Of a DNA stretch of 64,000 nucleotides, positions 63,120 to 64,000 are shown one piece after another. The position numbers were made by a program, and so were the translations under genes. The stretch covers positions 3,176,423 to 3,240,422 of the forward strand of contig NZ_KZ614145.1 in the NCBI RefSeq assembly GCF_002884495.1, written 5' to 3'. Origin of the DNA: Rummeliibacillus pycnus. GTDB lineage: Bacteria > Bacillota > Bacilli > Bacillales_A > Planococcaceae. Position 1 is the first letter of the stretch. Every line of letters begins with the position of its first letter. The notes beneath the pieces are model-generated. The model searched no databases, had not been told where the DNA came from, and saw only the letters and a program-made list of their open reading frames with translations.

Positions 63120-63521
63120 TAATTCCTACCTCGTTTCTTTCCATTCTTAAAAGTTCTTTACAACAAATATTACTATAGATTAATTATAAAATTAAGTATA
63201 GCTAATAAATGTATAAGTTCATACATAAAATGTGACATGAATTTGTCTATATAAATACTATAGTTTGATACATTCCAAAAATAAAGAAAATATTTCGCTA
63301 AATATTTATTTGTAGTTGTTTTATTTTAACAATATTGAATAATTATTAATAAAAATGTATTTTTCCATTTGTATATTTAGTGAGAATAATGTCCCATGAA
63401 CAGTTTCCGTAAAAATTCTTCATAGTTGGGTAATAAAACTATTTTCATATTACCATTTTCGTTATATAGTAAGAATAATGTAATAAAAAAGTATGTGACT
63501 TTATAGAAAGATGGGGAGTTT
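63120..63521. other. AT-rich intergenic region with direct repeats before the AraC-type gene
   Basis: About 400 bases without a gene. Two imperfect ~28-base direct repeats, ending TTTAGTGAGAATAATGT at 63365-63392 and TATAGTAAGAATAATGT at 63453-63481, are 88 bases apart. Between them, GGTAATA (63429) and TATTACC (63448) form an inverted repeat. These may be operator copies for either flanking regulator. Confidence 0.5.
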
Positions 63522-64000
63522 ATGCTACAACAACAATATTCCATTTCAGAGGCTATTTCTAAAAGGTATTTCCAAGAAATTGAGACGATGAATCGCTACG
63601 AGGGAATAGAGAGATTCTTCGACATTGAAGCTCAATTATTGAGAGAGATACATCAATTGGAAGCAAAAGCTGCCAAAGATTCATTACGTGAATTACTGGA
63701 AATTTTATCAGTACGTGCTGGAAAACAGTTTTTTAGAGCAGTCAGACATTATTTTGTAATCTTATCGTCCGTTGTAACAAGAAAGCTGATTGAGAATCAA
63801 GCACCATCTAAAAAAGTTTTTGCTTTTAATGCTGCATGTGTAGAAATGATTGATGAACGCTTAAATGATGCAGAATATTTGCAATTCGCAGATGATTTGA
63901 TTGATTTCTATATTTATGTCATCTCAGAAAGAAAACAACCTTCCTATAAGCACCAAACAGTCAATAAAGTGATTATGTACATTGATGATGAGGTTGAAAC
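63522..64000 (+). CDS. Probable AraC-type transcriptional regulator (partial, C-terminus off window)
   Basis: The frame starts at ATG 63522 after GATGGGGAG and runs open to the window end, about 159 codons. The visible part is helical (YSISEAISKRYFQEIETMNRYEGIERFFDIEAQLLREIHQLEAKAAKDSLRELLEIL, ...). The last residues KHQTVNKVIMYIDDEVE resemble the linker leading into an AraC helix-turn-helix domain, which would lie beyond the window. The family call therefore rests on that fragment and the protein's general pattern, and is tentative. Confidence 0.5.
   Translation, partial: MLQQQYSISEAISKRYFQEIETMNRYEGIERFFDIEAQLLREIHQLEAKAAKDSLRELLEILSVRAGKQFFRAVRHYFVILSSVVTRKLIENQAPSKKVFAFNAACVEMIDERLNDAEYLQFADDLIDFYIYVISERKQPSYKHQTVNKVIMYIDDEVE

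Overview
The window reads as ordinary chromosome of a low-GC Gram-positive bacterium of the order Bacillales. Gene content, strong AGGAGG-type ribosome sites, T-box and GlpP-type leaders, DUF1002 and YycO-like secreted proteins and many Bacillus subtilis-type gene pairs (ywnA/ywnB, yybE/yybF, yclNOPQ, glpPFKD, cadC/cadA) support this. The AT-rich coding and the particular gene mix suggest a Planococcaceae/Caryophanaceae-type genus (Lysinibacillus, Solibacillus, Kurthia, Rummeliibacillus or a relative), but the genus is inference. I see no rRNA, tRNA, CRISPR array, prophage or transposase gene. Two genes are cut by the window edges: a methyltransferase at 1-786 and a probable AraC-type regulator at 63522-64000.

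Layout. 1-9.6 kb: methyltransferase, an NhaC-family transporter under a T-box leader, the lactate pair lutR/lutP with a clear LutR operator, proline symporter putP, a VOC protein and hflX. 10-16 kb: peptide transporter dtpT, then a Fur-controlled petrobactin/catecholate uptake operon (yclNOPQ) and a PAP2 phosphatase. 16-25 kb: divergent MFS/LysR pair, zinc transporter zupT, a 22-residue membrane peptide, a secreted YycO-like hydrolase, redox-type ywnA/ywnB with two matching operators, threonine genes thrC-thrB and niacin transporter niaP.

25-34 kb: a four-gene unit that couples a Tat-exported gluconate-dehydrogenase-like enzyme (Tat-signal small subunit plus FAD/Fe-S large subunit) with its own TatA and a TatC carrying an unusual N-terminal extension. 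It is followed by a complete glycerol module, glpD-glpP and glpF-glpK, whose two leaders share a conserved block upstream of intrinsic terminators. 34-38 kb: a MazG-like pyrophosphohydrolase, an M20 deacylase paired with an enolase-superfamily acyl-amino-acid racemase/OSBS, a roughly 290-bp MITE-like element and an unusual two-domain acetyltransferase.

38-47 kb: Mn-dependent pyrophosphatase ppaC behind a hairpin with an embedded mini-ORF, a FAD-Rieske oxidoreductase, a DsbA-family protein, then a quinone/thiol-stress neighbourhood (azoreductase, YceI protein, CatE-like dioxygenase divergent from a YodB/CatR-like regulator with paired operators), murB and exoA. 47-57 kb: membrane-anchored penicillin acylase, paired fluoride channels crcB-crcB, a dispersed-repeat region, a DmpA-type aminopeptidase, cadmium resistance cadC-cadA with cadO, a tandem GNAT, mntR-cvfB and a DUF1002 protein. 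57-64 kb: small GNAT and membrane proteins, a TetR regulator, an ElaA-type GNAT, an acetate/succinate CoA-transferase with a LytTR regulator upstream, and the truncated AraC-type gene.

Most of the window is metabolic housekeeping. The points most worth pursuing are the dedicated Tat/dehydrogenase unit, the regulator-operator pairs that can be read directly from the sequence, the small peptides, and the MITE-like element.
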